Shown one piece after another: positions 16,896 to 26,151 of a DNA stretch of 62,337 nt; the stretch's first letter is position 1; the number at the start of each line of letters is the position of its first letter. The position numbers were made by a program, and so were the translations under genes. Origin of the DNA: Flagellimonas abyssi (GTDB lineage: Bacteria > Bacteroidota > Bacteroidia > Flavobacteriales > Flavobacteriaceae); assembly GCF_019457905.1 (NCBI RefSeq), contig NZ_JAHZSV010000031.1, positions 1 to 62,337 on the forward strand. The letters run 5' to 3'. The notes beneath the pieces were generated by a model that searched no databases, was not told where the DNA came from, and saw only the letters and a program-made list of their open reading frames with translations.

Positions 16896-19868
16896 ATGCG
16901 AAAACTTCATGATTATCTTGGATTGAGGTTCCGATTGGTTTTGTTCGCGCTTATGGTTTCTACGCTTTCCGCGTTTGGCCAGAGCCAATATACCTTTACG
17001 GGAACCATTACTGAAACCGGCACAAATCTGCCACTGGCAGGCGCATCGGTTTTTGTTGAAAACACATCTTTCGGTACAGTAACCGATTTTGATGGTAACT
17101 ACAGCTTTACAGCTACTTTGGACTCCGGTTCGTACAACTTAGTATTCAGTTCGCTAGGTTTTACCACTCAGAAGGTATCCGTTAATGCTGGCGGAAGCAC
17201 CACAATAACCAATGACATAGCACTTGCAGAAGACCTTTTGAGTCTTGATGAAGTAGTCGTTACAGGTACGGGATCCGGAGCCAACAAAAGGGCATTGGGT
17301 AACGCTATTTCCTCGGTCAAGGCCGAAGAGCTTACCGACAATGGTGCCACGCAAATTGACCAAGCCATTGCCGGTAAAATCACGGGTGCCTTGGTTCAAC
17401 AGAACTCGGGTGACCCTGCCGGTGGTATCAGTATCCGTTTAAGGGGTCCGAGTACCATAGCAGGTAACTCCGACCCACTTTATATTGTGGATGGAATCAT
17501 TATCAGTAATAGCAGTAACGAACTTGTAGACCTTGGGGGTAATGCCCAAAACCGTTTGGCGGACATCAACCCCAACGACATCGAGAAAATTGAGGTGATA
17601 AAAGGTGCTGCTGCTGCTGCAATATATGGTTCCCGGGCAAGTAATGGTGTGGTACAGATCTTTACAAAACAAGGTAGAAGCGGCGAACCAAAATTCTCCT
17701 TTATGACCAATGTTAGGGTAAACGAACTAAGAAAAGAGATTGATTACAATACCGTACCATTGGCGTGGGAGGTTCCCGGTGACAGAACCAACTTAGCTAC
17801 TTACGAAGTAGAACGCTACAACCTTCAAGATTCTTTCTTTGATACAGGTTTCGGAATAGAAAACTACTTATCTATGACAGGTGGTTCAGAAAAAACATCT
17901 TATTACCTGTCCGCTTCTCACTTGGACAATGAAGGTATTGTCGAAAACACCAACTTTAAGAGATATGGTTTCAAAGCCAACTTGACTCAAAAAGCATTTG
18001 ATTGGCTAGATATTACAGGTGGTTTCAACTTTATAAGAAGTGTAAGCAAAGATGTGCCAAATGGTGGTATCAACAATGCATATGGCGCGATTACAGGCTT
18101 TGTTTTCAGCGATAACTCAATAAATCCCTCACCAGATGAATCCGGAGTTTATCCTATAACTTCTCCTGCAGTTCCAAGAACAAATCCTGCCGAGGCCGTG
18201 GCCCGATTTGATTTTGGCCAAAAAACCAATCGTTTTATCACAAGTATTGCTTTGGATGCCAACTTTAATGAGCATTTGAGTGCGAAATATACTTTGGGTA
18301 TGGATTACTACAATCAGTCTGCGACAGCTTATATCCCAATTGGAAACACATCCCCAAACCCTGATGGATATGCAAGAAGGGCTGATTTGAACAATTTTCA
18401 ATACAACTCTGACCTTAATGTGACATACGACACGGATTTAACGGATGCCATTACATCAACTTCTACGTTAGGCGGGTCATGGCAGTATGAAGAGCGTGAT
18501 CGTGTAGGAATTAATGCCACTGGTCTTCCACCCGTTGTTCAGACTGCCACAGGAGGTAGTATATTGGAACAAGGCGAAACAAGGTCTCAAATTTCTTACT
18601 GGGGTGCTTTTTTACAGCAATCCTTCTCTTTTAACGATAAAATCTACGTGAATGGCGCCGTACGTATGGACGGAGCATCAACCTTTGGTGAGGACGAGCG
18701 CAACCAGCTGTATTTTAAAGCCAGTGGATCCTATGTAATTTCCGATGAAGATTTTTGGCAGGAATCACTAGGTGGTACGTTCAACCTATTAAAACTTAGG
18801 GCATCTTGGGGTCAAGCTGGTAACTTGACCGCATTGGGAGCCTTTGACAGGTTCTCTATCTACAATCCATCTGCTTTAACAGGTTCGGTAAGTTTGATTC
18901 CTTCCACGGCCCAGGGTAACGAAGATTTGAAACCAGAAAGACAAGATGAAATTGAACTAGGTTTTGATGCAGGATTGTTCGACAATAGATTAGGTATCGA
19001 ATTCTCTTATTATAAACAAAAAGTAACCGATCTTCTTTTGCCAAGGGTATTGGCGCCATCCAGTGGATTTGGCTCCAGATTTGAAAATGTTGGCAACTTG
19101 GAAAATACAGGTGTTGAGGTTCTTTTAAGAGGTGCCCCGATAAGAACACCCGATTTTAGTTGGAATGTTACAGCAACATTTTCTACCAACAAAAACGAGG
19201 TGACCAGTGTAGCTGGAGGGGGTCGATTAACCTTGGCCGGAAGTTTTTCCACCAACTATGTTATAGAAGGTGAACCACTTGGTGTATTCTATCGTCAATT
19301 CTACGCAAGAAACGAGGATGGATCTATTGCATTGGACGAAGATGGCTATCCTTACAGAGGTACAACGGAAGATGGAGAGTCCTCTAAGGTAATCGGAGAC
19401 CCAAACCCAGATTGGTTCGGCTCCTTGATCAATGAGTTCACCTACAAGGATTTTGGACTTAGAGTACAGTTCGATGCCGTACAAGGTTACGATGTTTTCA
19501 ACTGGAACAGAAGATTATTGGACAACGTAGTGTTCGGAGGTGGATACAATGTTGGACAAGAGTTATTGGGCAACCGTCCTAAAGGTTACGGAAGTGCACA
19601 AGCAAACATTTTTGAAGAATTCGTGGAAGATGGATCCTTTGTAAAACTACGAGAGGTAGCATTGAGCTACAATCTTAAACCGAGCTGGGAATATATCGAC
19701 AACATCAAGTTTAGTTTGGTCGGTAGAAACCTATTCTCTTGGGACGATTACTCAGGATGGGATCCAGAAGTTAGTGCTGCGGGACAAAGCAACGGTGTAC
19801 GTGGATTCGATTTCGCAACCGTTCCAATTCCAAGAACATATCAGTTAGGCGTTAACGTAAGCTTCTAA
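16896..19868 (+). CDS. SusC/RagA-family TonB-dependent outer membrane transporter
   Basis: A 990-residue outer membrane channel that, with a SusD lipoprotein lid, imports large nutrients using TonB energy. The signal peptide is about residues 1-28 (ending SAFGQ). A carboxypeptidase-regulatory-like domain follows (about 32-112, GTITETGTNLPLAGASVFV). The TonB-box-like LDEVVVTG is at 118-124. Then come the plug (SVKAEELTDNGATQIDQAIA, RGPSTIAGNSDPLYIVDGI, GAAAAAIYGSRASNGVVQI) and a 22-strand barrel ending RTYQLGVNVSF. It lies 56 bp after nagB and 17 bp before susD, and is probably in their transcript. Since its neighbours process murein sugars, the substrate is likely a muropeptide or amino-sugar oligomer (inference). 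Confidence 0.95.
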   Translation: MRKLHDYLGLRFRLVLFALMVSTLSAFGQSQYTFTGTITETGTNLPLAGASVFVENTSFGTVTDFDGNYSFTATLDSGSYNLVFSSLGFTTQKVSVNAGGSTTITNDIALAEDLLSLDEVVVTGTGSGANKRALGNAISSVKAEELTDNGATQIDQAIAGKITGALVQQNSGDPAGGISIRLRGPSTIAGNSDPLYIVDGIIISNSSNELVDLGGNAQNRLADINPNDIEKIEVIKGAAAAAIYGSRASNGVVQIFTKQGRSGEPKFSFMTNVRVNELRKEIDYNTVPLAWEVPGDRTNLATYEVERYNLQDSFFDTGFGIENYLSMTGGSEKTSYYLSASHLDNEGIVENTNFKRYGFKANLTQKAFDWLDITGGFNFIRSVSKDVPNGGINNAYGAITGFVFSDNSINPSPDESGVYPITSPAVPRTNPAEAVARFDFGQKTNRFITSIALDANFNEHLSAKYTLGMDYYNQSATAYIPIGNTSPNPDGYARRADLNNFQYNSDLNVTYDTDLTDAITSTSTLGGSWQYEERDRVGINATGLPPVVQTATGGSILEQGETRSQISYWGAFLQQSFSFNDKIYVNGAVRMDGASTFGEDERNQLYFKASGSYVISDEDFWQESLGGTFNLLKLRASWGQAGNLTALGAFDRFSIYNPSALTGSVSLIPSTAQGNEDLKPERQDEIELGFDAGLFDNRLGIEFSYYKQKVTDLLLPRVLAPSSGFGSRFENVGNLENTGVEVLLRGAPIRTPDFSWNVTATFSTNKNEVTSVAGGGRLTLAGSFSTNYVIEGEPLGVFYRQFYARNEDGSIALDEDGYPYRGTTEDGESSKVIGDPNPDWFGSLINEFTYKDFGLRVQFDAVQGYDVFNWNRRLLDNVVFGGGYNVGQELLGNRPKGYGSAQANIFEEFVEDGSFVKLREVALSYNLKPSWEYIDNIKFSLVGRNLFSWDDYSGWDPEVSAAGQSNGVRGFDFATVPIPRTYQLGVNVSF

Positions 19869-19885
19869 TCTTAAAAAAATTGACA

Positions 19886-21226
19886 ATGAAATTTTACAGA
19901 TATAACACATATAAGCTGATGTTTCTGCTAACAACCGTATTAGCATTTACATCTTGCGAAACCGATTTTGATAATCCAAATGCCGCAACCAGCGATCAGG
20001 TTTTCTCTTCGAGAGAAGGTATCTTGGCTGCAACCACTGGAATGCAGGAACTGTATTCCACAACAGGTTTGCGATACATTATAGAAACACCTGCGATAAC
20101 AACAAGAGAAGCCGGTATTACCACCACTTTTCAAAACATGATCGATCTAGAGGATGGAGGGGATATTCCAAATACAAACTCAAATGTAATTGGACTCTGG
20201 ACCACCATGCTCAGAGTAATAGGTATTGCCGAGGATATTTCAGCAAATGCCGCAACCATAGACATTGATCCAGGAACTCAAAGTGGATTGATTGCCTATG
20301 CAAACCTATACCATGCAATGAGTATTGGCGCCATGGCTCAAAGTTATGAGCAAGTTATTGTGGCAACATCAGAAGACAACCCTCCTTTTGTTTCACGTAT
20401 CGAAGGTTTTAACACTGCCATTACTTTGTTGAACGAGGCTAAAAATACGTTGGCCGCCAATCCAGTTTCTTCAGAATTTGAAGAAGAGATATTGAGAGGA
20501 CAAATCGACTTGGAAAACACTTTGGATGCTATGTTGGCAAGGTTTAACCTGTACGCTGGCAATTATGATGCTGCCATTGCTGCGGCAGCAGAAGTAGACC
20601 AATCATCAACTTCTGTGTTCAGCTACGATTCACAAAATCTAAATCCTATTTGGGCAAGGGTATATCAAAATGGAACTCCAAACTTTAAACCAAGAGATAA
20701 TTTTGGATTACCAGATTCATTTGATATCGACGAAAATGATGGTAGGACCGAGTTCTACTTAATTCCATTGGACACATTAAATCTTAACCAACTTCCTATC
20801 GAGGATCTAGCCGGTTTTTTTGATGAAGAGAATGGATCAGAGTCAATTCCATTATATCTACCAGATGAAATGAACTTGATCATTGCCGAGGCCAACCTCA
20901 GGAAAGCTTCCCCAGATACTGGCGCGGCCATTACAGCCTTAAACTTAGTGTTGACCGACACAGATGATGTGTTCGGAGTAAACGCCAATTTACCTGAATA
21001 TGTAGGAGACACTTCAGTAAACGCATTGTTGAACGAAGTTTATAAAAATAGGAGAATAGAATTGTTCTTGACAGGTGCAAGCTTGGAGGATAGTAGAAGA
21101 TTTGGAAGGCCGGAACCAACTCCATCTGTCCAAAATTTTGAGGAAGAACGAAACAGAAACTTCTATCCTTATCCTAACACTGAAAGAGATAACAATACAA
21201 ACACACCGGCTGACCCAGCCATCTAA
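19886..21226 (+). CDS. RagB/SusD-family nutrient-binding outer membrane lipoprotein
   Basis: A 446-residue surface lipoprotein that partners the SusC upstream. The signal MKFYRYNTYKLMFLLTTVLAFTSC gives a lipobox ending in Cys24, followed by ETDFDNPN, the usual SusD opening. The helical TPR-like core is visible in the alternating helices around NTAITLLNEAKNTL and IAEANLRKAS. The C-terminal part has NEVYKNRRIELFLTG(A)SLEDSRRFG, typical of SusD. A TTG six bases earlier also opens the frame; the ATG at 19886 is the better start. The protein is short for the family (often 450-600 residues), which fits a small binding pocket but does not identify the ligand. Confidence 0.93.
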   Translation: MKFYRYNTYKLMFLLTTVLAFTSCETDFDNPNAATSDQVFSSREGILAATTGMQELYSTTGLRYIIETPAITTREAGITTTFQNMIDLEDGGDIPNTNSNVIGLWTTMLRVIGIAEDISANAATIDIDPGTQSGLIAYANLYHAMSIGAMAQSYEQVIVATSEDNPPFVSRIEGFNTAITLLNEAKNTLAANPVSSEFEEEILRGQIDLENTLDAMLARFNLYAGNYDAAIAAAAEVDQSSTSVFSYDSQNLNPIWARVYQNGTPNFKPRDNFGLPDSFDIDENDGRTEFYLIPLDTLNLNQLPIEDLAGFFDEENGSESIPLYLPDEMNLIIAEANLRKASPDTGAAITALNLVLTDTDDVFGVNANLPEYVGDTSVNALLNEVYKNRRIELFLTGASLEDSRRFGRPEPTPSVQNFEEERNRNFYPYPNTERDNNTNTPADPAI

Positions 21227-21268
21227 AAGGTTAATGTTTTTAAGTTGTTAGTTGTTTAATTAATCTTT

Positions 21269-21307
21269 AAAAGGCCTACATTTAGTGCATACGTAGGCCT
21301 TTTTTTA
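21269..21307 (+). terminator. Terminator/attenuator between susD and the GHL10 gene
   Basis: A perfect 11-bp stem AAAAGGCCTAC (21269-21279)/GTAGGCCTTTT (21293-21303) with a 13-nt loop is followed by an unbroken T run. It ends only 9 bp before the start codon of the next gene, which is on the same strand. It therefore either closes the nagB-susCD unit or lets a fraction of transcripts through to the downstream operon. Confidence 0.85.
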
Positions 21308-21315
21308 TCATATAT

Positions 21316-22800
21316 ATGCGTCGATTTGTTTACATTCTCCCCCTTATTTTTTTGTTTTCCTGCGCTACCGTAAAAGCGCCAAAAAAAGAGTTTAGGGGCG
21401 TGTGGATAGCTACAGTGGCCAATATTGACTGGCCCAAACATCCCAATGACGATGTTTCCAAGAAAAAAAGGGATTTCATCGAAATCCTTGACTTCTATCA
21501 AAATATGAATTTTAACGCGGCCATCGTACAGGTACGCACCGCGGGAGACGCCCTCTACCCTACCGATTTGGCACCTTGGTCAAGATACTTGTCAGGAGAG
21601 GAAGGAACTGCTCCACAGGGATTCGACGAACCATTGAAATGGATGATAGAAGAAACGCACAAGCGCGGCATGGAGTTCCACGCTTGGCTCAATCCGTACA
21701 GGGCCACGGTTAGCCCGGACACTTCTTTACTTTCCCAAAAGCACGATTATTACCAACACCCCGATTGGATCATACAATACGGGAAAAAGAATTATTACAA
21801 TCCTGGGATACCAGCAGTCAGGGAAAAATTCAATAAAATTATTGAGGAACTGGTAACGCTTTACGAAGTGGACGCCATCCATTTTGATGATTATTTCTAT
21901 CCCTACAAAGTAGAAGGTGAAATTTTTGATGATGCAGCAACCTATTCCAAATACGGTTTGCCCGATCAAACATTGGAAGATTGGCGCCGTAGCAATGTGG
22001 ATTCCCTGGTACAGGATGTCCATAAAACCATAAAAAAGCACAAGCCGTGGGTTCAATTTGGAATCAGTCCTTTTGGAGTCTGGAAAAACAAAAGCACCGA
22101 CGCTATGGGTTCCGATACCAAAGCGGGACAAACCACCTACGAAGATCTATTTGCCGACCCTGTACTTTGGGTCCAAGAAGGCTGGCTGGATTATTTGGCC
22201 CCACAAGTTTATTGGAGCATGGACTATCCGGTGGCATCCCATAAGATCATAACATCTTGGTGGGACCAGCACACACCCAACACCAATCTATACATCGGAA
22301 ATGGCACCTACAAAATAAAGAACAACGCCGACAAGGCTTGGGACAAAAATAATGAGATTCCAAAACAGTTGAACTTTGCCCGGGAATTGGACCACATTGA
22401 TGGAAATATTTTCTTTAGTGCCAAATCATTGATAGGTCAGCATGAAAAAGTAAATGAGAAGCTTCAAAAGAAGTATTATCGTTTGCCTGCCGAAAACCCA
22501 GGACCACTCAACAAAGTTGTTCGAGAAGTTCAATTACCGGCCATCAAATCCGTTCAGTTGAACGAACAAATTTTGACTATCTGCATCAACCATACAGATG
22601 AAATCCCGCGATTTCTAAATCTTTATACATCTAAAAAAGAAAAACACCAACTCGTTGGAAAACAATATCTTTCGGAGAGTGATATGGAAGGATGCTATCA
22701 ATTTCAACTGACCAAAAAGCAGTTACGAAACGATATACAAATCAATGTTAGCGATGTTTATGGCAACAAAAGTGCTATGCTACCATTAAACGTAAATTAG
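21316..22800 (+). CDS. GHL10-type glycoside hydrolase-like lipoprotein (DUF187/YngK-like)
   Basis: A 494-residue lipoprotein (MRRFVYILPLIFLFSC, Cys16) with a TIM-barrel domain of the GHL10 family (PF02638). Motifs include EFRGVWIATVANIDWP near the N-terminus, VQVRTAGDALYPTDLAPWS, the KRGMEFHAWLNPYRA strand, DAIHFDDYFYPY and FGISPFGVWKN, with DYLAPQVYWSMDYP late in the barrel. The acidic residues of DAIHFDDYF and the Asp/Glu near YLAPQ are candidates for catalysis. The C-terminal about 100 residues are a beta-sandwich-like part. The family acts on glycans, and a role in cutting murein glycan outside the inner membrane fits the neighbours, but activity is not established by sequence. Confidence 0.85.
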   Translation: MRRFVYILPLIFLFSCATVKAPKKEFRGVWIATVANIDWPKHPNDDVSKKKRDFIEILDFYQNMNFNAAIVQVRTAGDALYPTDLAPWSRYLSGEEGTAPQGFDEPLKWMIEETHKRGMEFHAWLNPYRATVSPDTSLLSQKHDYYQHPDWIIQYGKKNYYNPGIPAVREKFNKIIEELVTLYEVDAIHFDDYFYPYKVEGEIFDDAATYSKYGLPDQTLEDWRRSNVDSLVQDVHKTIKKHKPWVQFGISPFGVWKNKSTDAMGSDTKAGQTTYEDLFADPVLWVQEGWLDYLAPQVYWSMDYPVASHKIITSWWDQHTPNTNLYIGNGTYKIKNNADKAWDKNNEIPKQLNFARELDHIDGNIFFSAKSLIGQHEKVNEKLQKKYYRLPAENPGPLNKVVREVQLPAIKSVQLNEQILTICINHTDEIPRFLNLYTSKKEKHQLVGKQYLSESDMEGCYQFQLTKKQLRNDIQINVSDVYGNKSAMLPLNVN

Positions 22801-22806
22801 ACCCTT

Positions 22807-23289
22807 ATGCAGGATATGCTTGTGCGACTTTTGGACCTACCGGATATTTCAGAAGAGGAAAAAAATCTTTTCGAGATGGAAGGCATTGTCTTTAAAAGAC
22901 CTATTACACCAGAAAGGAGTATTGTGGTGGACTGGGTCGGTAAGCATTTCAGCAAAAATTGGGCAGATGAGGCTGAAGCTGCATTTTCATCACTCCCCGT
23001 AAACTGCTATATCGCCCAGCGAGAACATGAGATTCTTGGTTTTGCCTGTTTTGAAAGTACCGCAAAAAACTTTTTTGGCCCCACGGGGGTTCTCAACAAG
23101 GAAAGAGGAAAAAATATAGGTAAAGTCCTTTTGGTAAAATCATTGATGGCACTAAAAGAAATGGGATATACCTATGCCATTATCGGAGGTGTTGGACCCG
23201 TTTCCTACTACGAACAAACAGTAGATGCAAAAATCATCGATAAATCGGAAAAAAGCATTTATCAAAACCTTTTAAAACAACCCAAATGA
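22807..23289 (+). CDS. GNAT-family N-acetyltransferase
   Basis: A 160-residue cytoplasmic protein of the GNAT fold, which transfers acetyl from acetyl-CoA to an amine. The acetyl-CoA loop region is GVLNKERGKNIGKVLLVKSL (about 98-117, an RGxxIG variant of the RxxGxG/A motif), followed by YTYAIIGGVGPVSYYEQTV, a late segment common in sugar- or metabolite-acting GNATs. It starts 6 bp after the GHL10 gene and overlaps the permease by ATGA, so it is translationally coupled to muropeptide recycling genes. Acetylation of a free amino sugar or its phosphate is an attractive guess, but the substrate is unknown. Confidence 0.8.
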   Translation: MQDMLVRLLDLPDISEEEKNLFEMEGIVFKRPITPERSIVVDWVGKHFSKNWADEAEAAFSSLPVNCYIAQREHEILGFACFESTAKNFFGPTGVLNKERGKNIGKVLLVKSLMALKEMGYTYAIIGGVGPVSYYEQTVDAKIIDKSEKSIYQNLLKQPK

Positions 23290-24566
23290 ATGTAGCTCCG
23301 AAAGACAAAAATGCTTGGCTGTGGATTCCATTTCTATATTTCACACAAGGAATACCATACATTCTAGTGGTCACAGTTTCCGTGATTATGTACAAACGGT
23401 TGGGAATTGGCAATGCCGAAATAGGATTGTACACCAGTTGGTTATACCTCCCATGGGTGATAAAACCTCTTTGGAGCCCGATTGTTGATTTGAACGGCAC
23501 CAAGCGCAAATGGTTTTTGGCCATGCAATTGGTAATTTCAATGGCATTTTTAGGAATTGGACTGTTTCTTCCCTCCAATTCATTTTTTATAATAACGTTA
23601 GCGTTCTTTTGGATGGCTGCTTTCGCCTCCGCCACCAATGATATTGCTTCCGATGGGTATTACATGATTGGACTTACTCAGAAAAAGCAATCCTTTTTTA
23701 TTGGACTCAGAAGTACATTTTATCGGTTGGCCATGGTTACCGGACAAGGGCTTTTAGTGATTTTCGCAGGTTTTTTGGAGAATAAGTATGGTGATAATAC
23801 CAAAGCATGGTCCGTTACTATGATAAGTGCTGCCGTTTTAATGATCATATTGACCGTTTCCAACTTTTTTACGGCACCAAAATTTGAAGAAACCACAACC
23901 GAACCCACTGAAAAACCAGCGGGTTTTTTTGAAGTATTCGCTACATTTTTTAAAAAACATCAAATCGGAGCGGCCCTTTTATTTGTTTTGACGTACAGAT
24001 TGGGTGAGTCACAATTAGTAAAAATGGCATCACCTTTTTTACTGGATGATTTAGAAGTGGGCGGATTGGCCTACTCCACCGAAGCCGTCGGAACTATTTA
24101 TGGAACAGTCGGTATCATCATGCTATCACTAGGAGGAATCCTAGGAGGAATTTTAATTTCCCGTGACGGTCTTAAAAAATGGATGCTTCCTATGTTATTG
24201 TCACTTAATTTACCCAATGCCCTTTATGCACTTCTTGCCATAACACAGACCACAAGTCTGTATGCAGTGGTAGGCACTGTTGTTCTAGAACAATTTGGAT
24301 ATGGATTCGGCTTTGCCGCATTTATGATGTATTTGATTTATGTGGCAGAAGGTGCTTCCAAAACTTCACATTATGCCATTGCCACCGGTTTTATGGCTCT
24401 GGGCATGATGTTGCCCGGTATGCTGAGCGGTTATATTCAAGAATGGCTAGGGTACGATGGCTTTTTTATCTGGGTGGTCATTGCCGCCCTGCCCGCATTT
24501 TTTGTGTTACGCTATTTAAAATATCCTGCCGATTATGGTAAAAAAACGGCTGAATCCAATGACTAA
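23286..24566 (+). CDS. AmpG-like MFS permease (muropeptide import)
   Basis: A 426-residue inner membrane protein with about 12 hydrophobic segments. The opening WIPFLYFTQGIPYILVVTVS resembles AmpG, the permease that brings GlcNAc-anhydroMurNAc peptides into the cytoplasm. YTSWLYLPWVIKPLWSP and ATNDIASDGYYMIGL match the conserved first cytoplasmic loop and TM4-5 region of AmpG-like proteins. It overlaps the GNAT gene upstream (ATGA) and the nagZ start by 8 bp. Since nagZ and anmK follow, import of anhydro-muropeptides is the natural reading. The wider AmpG-like family also includes transporters of other substrates. Confidence 0.85.
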   Translation: MNVAPKDKNAWLWIPFLYFTQGIPYILVVTVSVIMYKRLGIGNAEIGLYTSWLYLPWVIKPLWSPIVDLNGTKRKWFLAMQLVISMAFLGIGLFLPSNSFFIITLAFFWMAAFASATNDIASDGYYMIGLTQKKQSFFIGLRSTFYRLAMVTGQGLLVIFAGFLENKYGDNTKAWSVTMISAAVLMIILTVSNFFTAPKFEETTTEPTEKPAGFFEVFATFFKKHQIGAALLFVLTYRLGESQLVKMASPFLLDDLEVGGLAYSTEAVGTIYGTVGIIMLSLGGILGGILISRDGLKKWMLPMLLSLNLPNALYALLAITQTTSLYAVVGTVVLEQFGYGFGFAAFMMYLIYVAEGASKTSHYAIATGFMALGMMLPGMLSGYIQEWLGYDGFFIWVVIAALPAFFVLRYLKYPADYGKKTAESND

Positions 24567-26151
24567 CATATCGAAAACTTATACACTTCCCGCTGAACCA
24601 TTGACCTTAAAACAAAAAGTTGGTCAATTGTTTATGCCCGCTGTTTTCATAAACGATACCGAAGAAGAGGTACAACAAATGGAAAAACTTATCAAGGAAC
24701 AGTATGTAGGTTCCATTTGCTTTTTCCACAGTAGGGCCAGTGCGGCCACCAATTTTGAAGGGAAGAAAAAGATTGTTCACAACGAAAAAAGCTACGACCG
24801 GTTATTGGAACTTATCGATCGTTATCAAAATGCGGCAAGCGTTCCCTTATTGATTGCCATTGATGCCGAATGGGGCCTTGCCATGCGTATTGAAAACACA
24901 CAACAATATCCGTATGCCATTACGTTAGGAGCCTTACAAGATAACCATGAGCTTGTTTTTAAGGTCGGTGAAGCTATCGGCCAGGATTGTAGAGCAGCAG
25001 GCGTACAATGGAATCTCGCCCCGGTTGTGGACATCAACAATAATCCAGAAAATCCTGTAATCGGCTACCGTTCTTTTGGGGACGACAAAGAAAAAGTTCT
25101 TGGAAAAGCTGATGCATTCATCAAAGGAATGACCCATAGCGGAACCTTGAACTCCATAAAACACTTTCCCGGACATGGCGACACGGCCACAGATTCCCAT
25201 TTGGGACTGCCCGCTATAGACAAATCCATGGATGAGCTTATGGAGAATGAGCTGTATCCTTTTAAAAAATTGATAGCATCCGGTGTAGACTCCGTGATGG
25301 TTGGCCATTTGCTCCTGCCGCAACTGGATTCCGATAATCCATCTACCACATCGTCCAAAATTATTTCAGGTTTGCTGAGAAAACAATTGAGGTTCGACGG
25401 GGTCATTATTTCCGATGCTTTGAATATGCATGCCGTTTCCAAAAGATACCCTGAAAAAGGAAAACTGGAATACGCCGCTTTTGCAGCGGGCATGGATGTG
25501 CTCTGTTTTAGCGAAAATGTGAAAGAGGGTATCGATGAAATCCTCACGCAGGCTAGCGAGCATCGAATCCAAGAAAGTTTTGATAGGGTCTGGGAGTTGA
25601 AGAATACGGTTTTCAATAAAGAAAATCATTCGGAAATCCATCCTACTGAACAGGAAAAAAGCTCCAATTTGAACCAAGAAATCGCCATCAACAGTATCAC
25701 GGAATTGTTTGGCAATTCAGCTCTGTTCAATGAGTTGAAAAACAACGATTTTTTGAATGTTTCGGTCAGTTTTGATAAAAAAAATCGATTTTCCGAGCAA
25801 ATTTCATCCATTTTTGGTTCAAAAACCATGAATTTGGATGAAGCACTTCTATCAAAAAAAGAATGGGTCCTTCTCAGTATATTTCCTCCAGCCGTAAAGC
25901 CTAAAGACCAGTTTGGCTTTAATGAAAAAACATTAGCTGAAATTCATAGATTATTGGCAGAAAAAAACACCATGATCTATTTGTTCGGCAATCCTTACGT
26001 GCTGGATATTTTACAATTGAAACCATCATCCAATGTGGTAGTGATCTATCAAGACTTTCCAGAATTTCAAGAAGTCGCATTTGAACACTTTTCTGGGAAT
26101 ATTGAAGCTCGGGGCCAACTTCCCATTCAATTAAAAACCTTCCGACCATGA
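24559..26151 (+). CDS. nagZ: Beta-N-acetylhexosaminidase NagZ (GH3)
   Basis: A 530-residue GH3 enzyme that removes GlcNAc from the non-reducing end of muropeptides. LKQKVGQLFMPA opens the barrel. IAIDAEWGLAMRI, the NagZ-type KHFPGHGDTATDSHLGLP loop with its His-Asp pair, and VIISDALNMHAV, with the nucleophile Asp (about residue 285), are all present. There is no signal peptide, so it should act in the cytoplasm on substrate brought in by the permease. About 190 C-terminal residues form an extra GH3 C-domain-like part, longer than the single-domain E. coli NagZ. An ATG at 24535 would add eight residues; I prefer 24559 because the earlier one overlaps the permease by 32 bp. Confidence 0.92.
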   Translation: MTNISKTYTLPAEPLTLKQKVGQLFMPAVFINDTEEEVQQMEKLIKEQYVGSICFFHSRASAATNFEGKKKIVHNEKSYDRLLELIDRYQNAASVPLLIAIDAEWGLAMRIENTQQYPYAITLGALQDNHELVFKVGEAIGQDCRAAGVQWNLAPVVDINNNPENPVIGYRSFGDDKEKVLGKADAFIKGMTHSGTLNSIKHFPGHGDTATDSHLGLPAIDKSMDELMENELYPFKKLIASGVDSVMVGHLLLPQLDSDNPSTTSSKIISGLLRKQLRFDGVIISDALNMHAVSKRYPEKGKLEYAAFAAGMDVLCFSENVKEGIDEILTQASEHRIQESFDRVWELKNTVFNKENHSEIHPTEQEKSSNLNQEIAINSITELFGNSALFNELKNNDFLNVSVSFDKKNRFSEQISSIFGSKTMNLDEALLSKKEWVLLSIFPPAVKPKDQFGFNEKTLAEIHRLLAEKNTMIYLFGNPYVLDILQLKPSSNVVVIYQDFPEFQEVAFEHFSGNIEARGQLPIQLKTFRP

